Origin: Frigoribacterium faeni
GTDB taxonomy: Bacteria; Actinomycetota; Actinomycetes; Actinomycetales; Microbacteriaceae
Assembly: GCF_007988805.1 (NCBI RefSeq)
Contig: NZ_BJUV01000015.1
Coordinates: 27,020 to 91,019 of the forward strand
DNA: 64,000 bases
Reading direction: 5' to 3'
Shown: piece by piece, positions 63,976 through 64,000 of the stretch
Position numbering within the stretch: position 1 is the first letter of the stretch
How the letters are laid out: each line of letters begins with the position of its first letter
Notes under the pieces: generated by a model
What the model was told of the DNA's origin: nothing
What the model saw: only the letters and a program-made list of their open reading frames with translations
Database searches by the model: none
Program-made: the position numbers and the translations under genes

Positions 63976-64000
63976 GGGGGGGGGGGGGGGGGGGGGGGGG
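63976..64000. other. Terminal run of 25 G, probable sequencing artefact
   Basis: The window ends with 25 consecutive G. Two-colour sequencing reads loss of signal as G, so this most likely marks the end of a contig and not real sequence. Confidence 0.8.

Overview
The window is high-GC DNA from an actinobacterium, most likely a member of the Microbacteriaceae. The evidence is very high third-position GC, many GTG starts, chains of 4-nt start/stop overlaps, and leaderless promoters of the form TANNNT, six bases, then ATG. The genus cannot be named from sequence alone. The last 25 bases are all G, so the right edge looks like a contig end with a sequencing artefact.

Layout. 1-2.8 kb: the 3' part of an SMC-like ATPase resembling JetC of Wadjet systems. 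2.8-11.4 kb: one leftward six-gene operon for peptide uptake and processing (binding lipoprotein, two permeases, fused double ATPase, CocE-type hydrolase, TetR regulator), with a palindromic operator candidate in front. 11.6-20.4 kb: small housekeeping or accessory genes (histidine phosphatase, MFS exporter, inositol-phosphatase-like enzyme, acetyltransferases, a HAD-GNAT fusion, G5/Excalibur protein, lipoprotein). All but one of the sizeable gaps here hold a roughly 60-bp hairpin repeat. 20.6-25.9 kb: a YheO-type regulator divergent from a polar amino-acid ABC transporter, a PLP enzyme and RidA, probably an amino-acid (perhaps D-amino-acid) catabolic operon. 25.9-29.9 kb: small membrane proteins, a tandem repeat array, and a secreted protein with three Ig-like repeats.

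30.1-43.1 kb is a first accessory block with host-like composition. It holds an HsdR-N-type nuclease-fold protein, a serine hydrolase fused to a glycine-rich membrane segment, a 1967-residue HEPN/transglutaminase-like/SF1 helicase/REase protein, a DEDDh exonuclease with BRCT, and two coupled membrane proteins of unknown function. 43.2-45.7 kb is housekeeping-like (small multidrug export family, GPP34, MerR). 45.9-46.9 kb holds decayed copies of two genes that are intact elsewhere in the window.

From about 46.9 kb to the end the DNA is visibly less GC-rich and lacks the dispersed repeats of the left half. This is a defence island. A three-gene overlapping operon (950-aa unknown, 361-aa unknown, 1861-aa DEAH helicase with a DUF1998-type zinc C-terminus, DruE-like) faces a two-gene overlapping operon (GHKL/MORC-like ATPase and a DruA-like protein). 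In front lie a 378-aa unknown, a four-helix membrane protein and a 404-aa unknown. I read this as a Druantia-related system with an added GHKL ATPase and membrane components. It is the best candidate for something undescribed here.

All family assignments are from motif reading and memory; no database search was possible.
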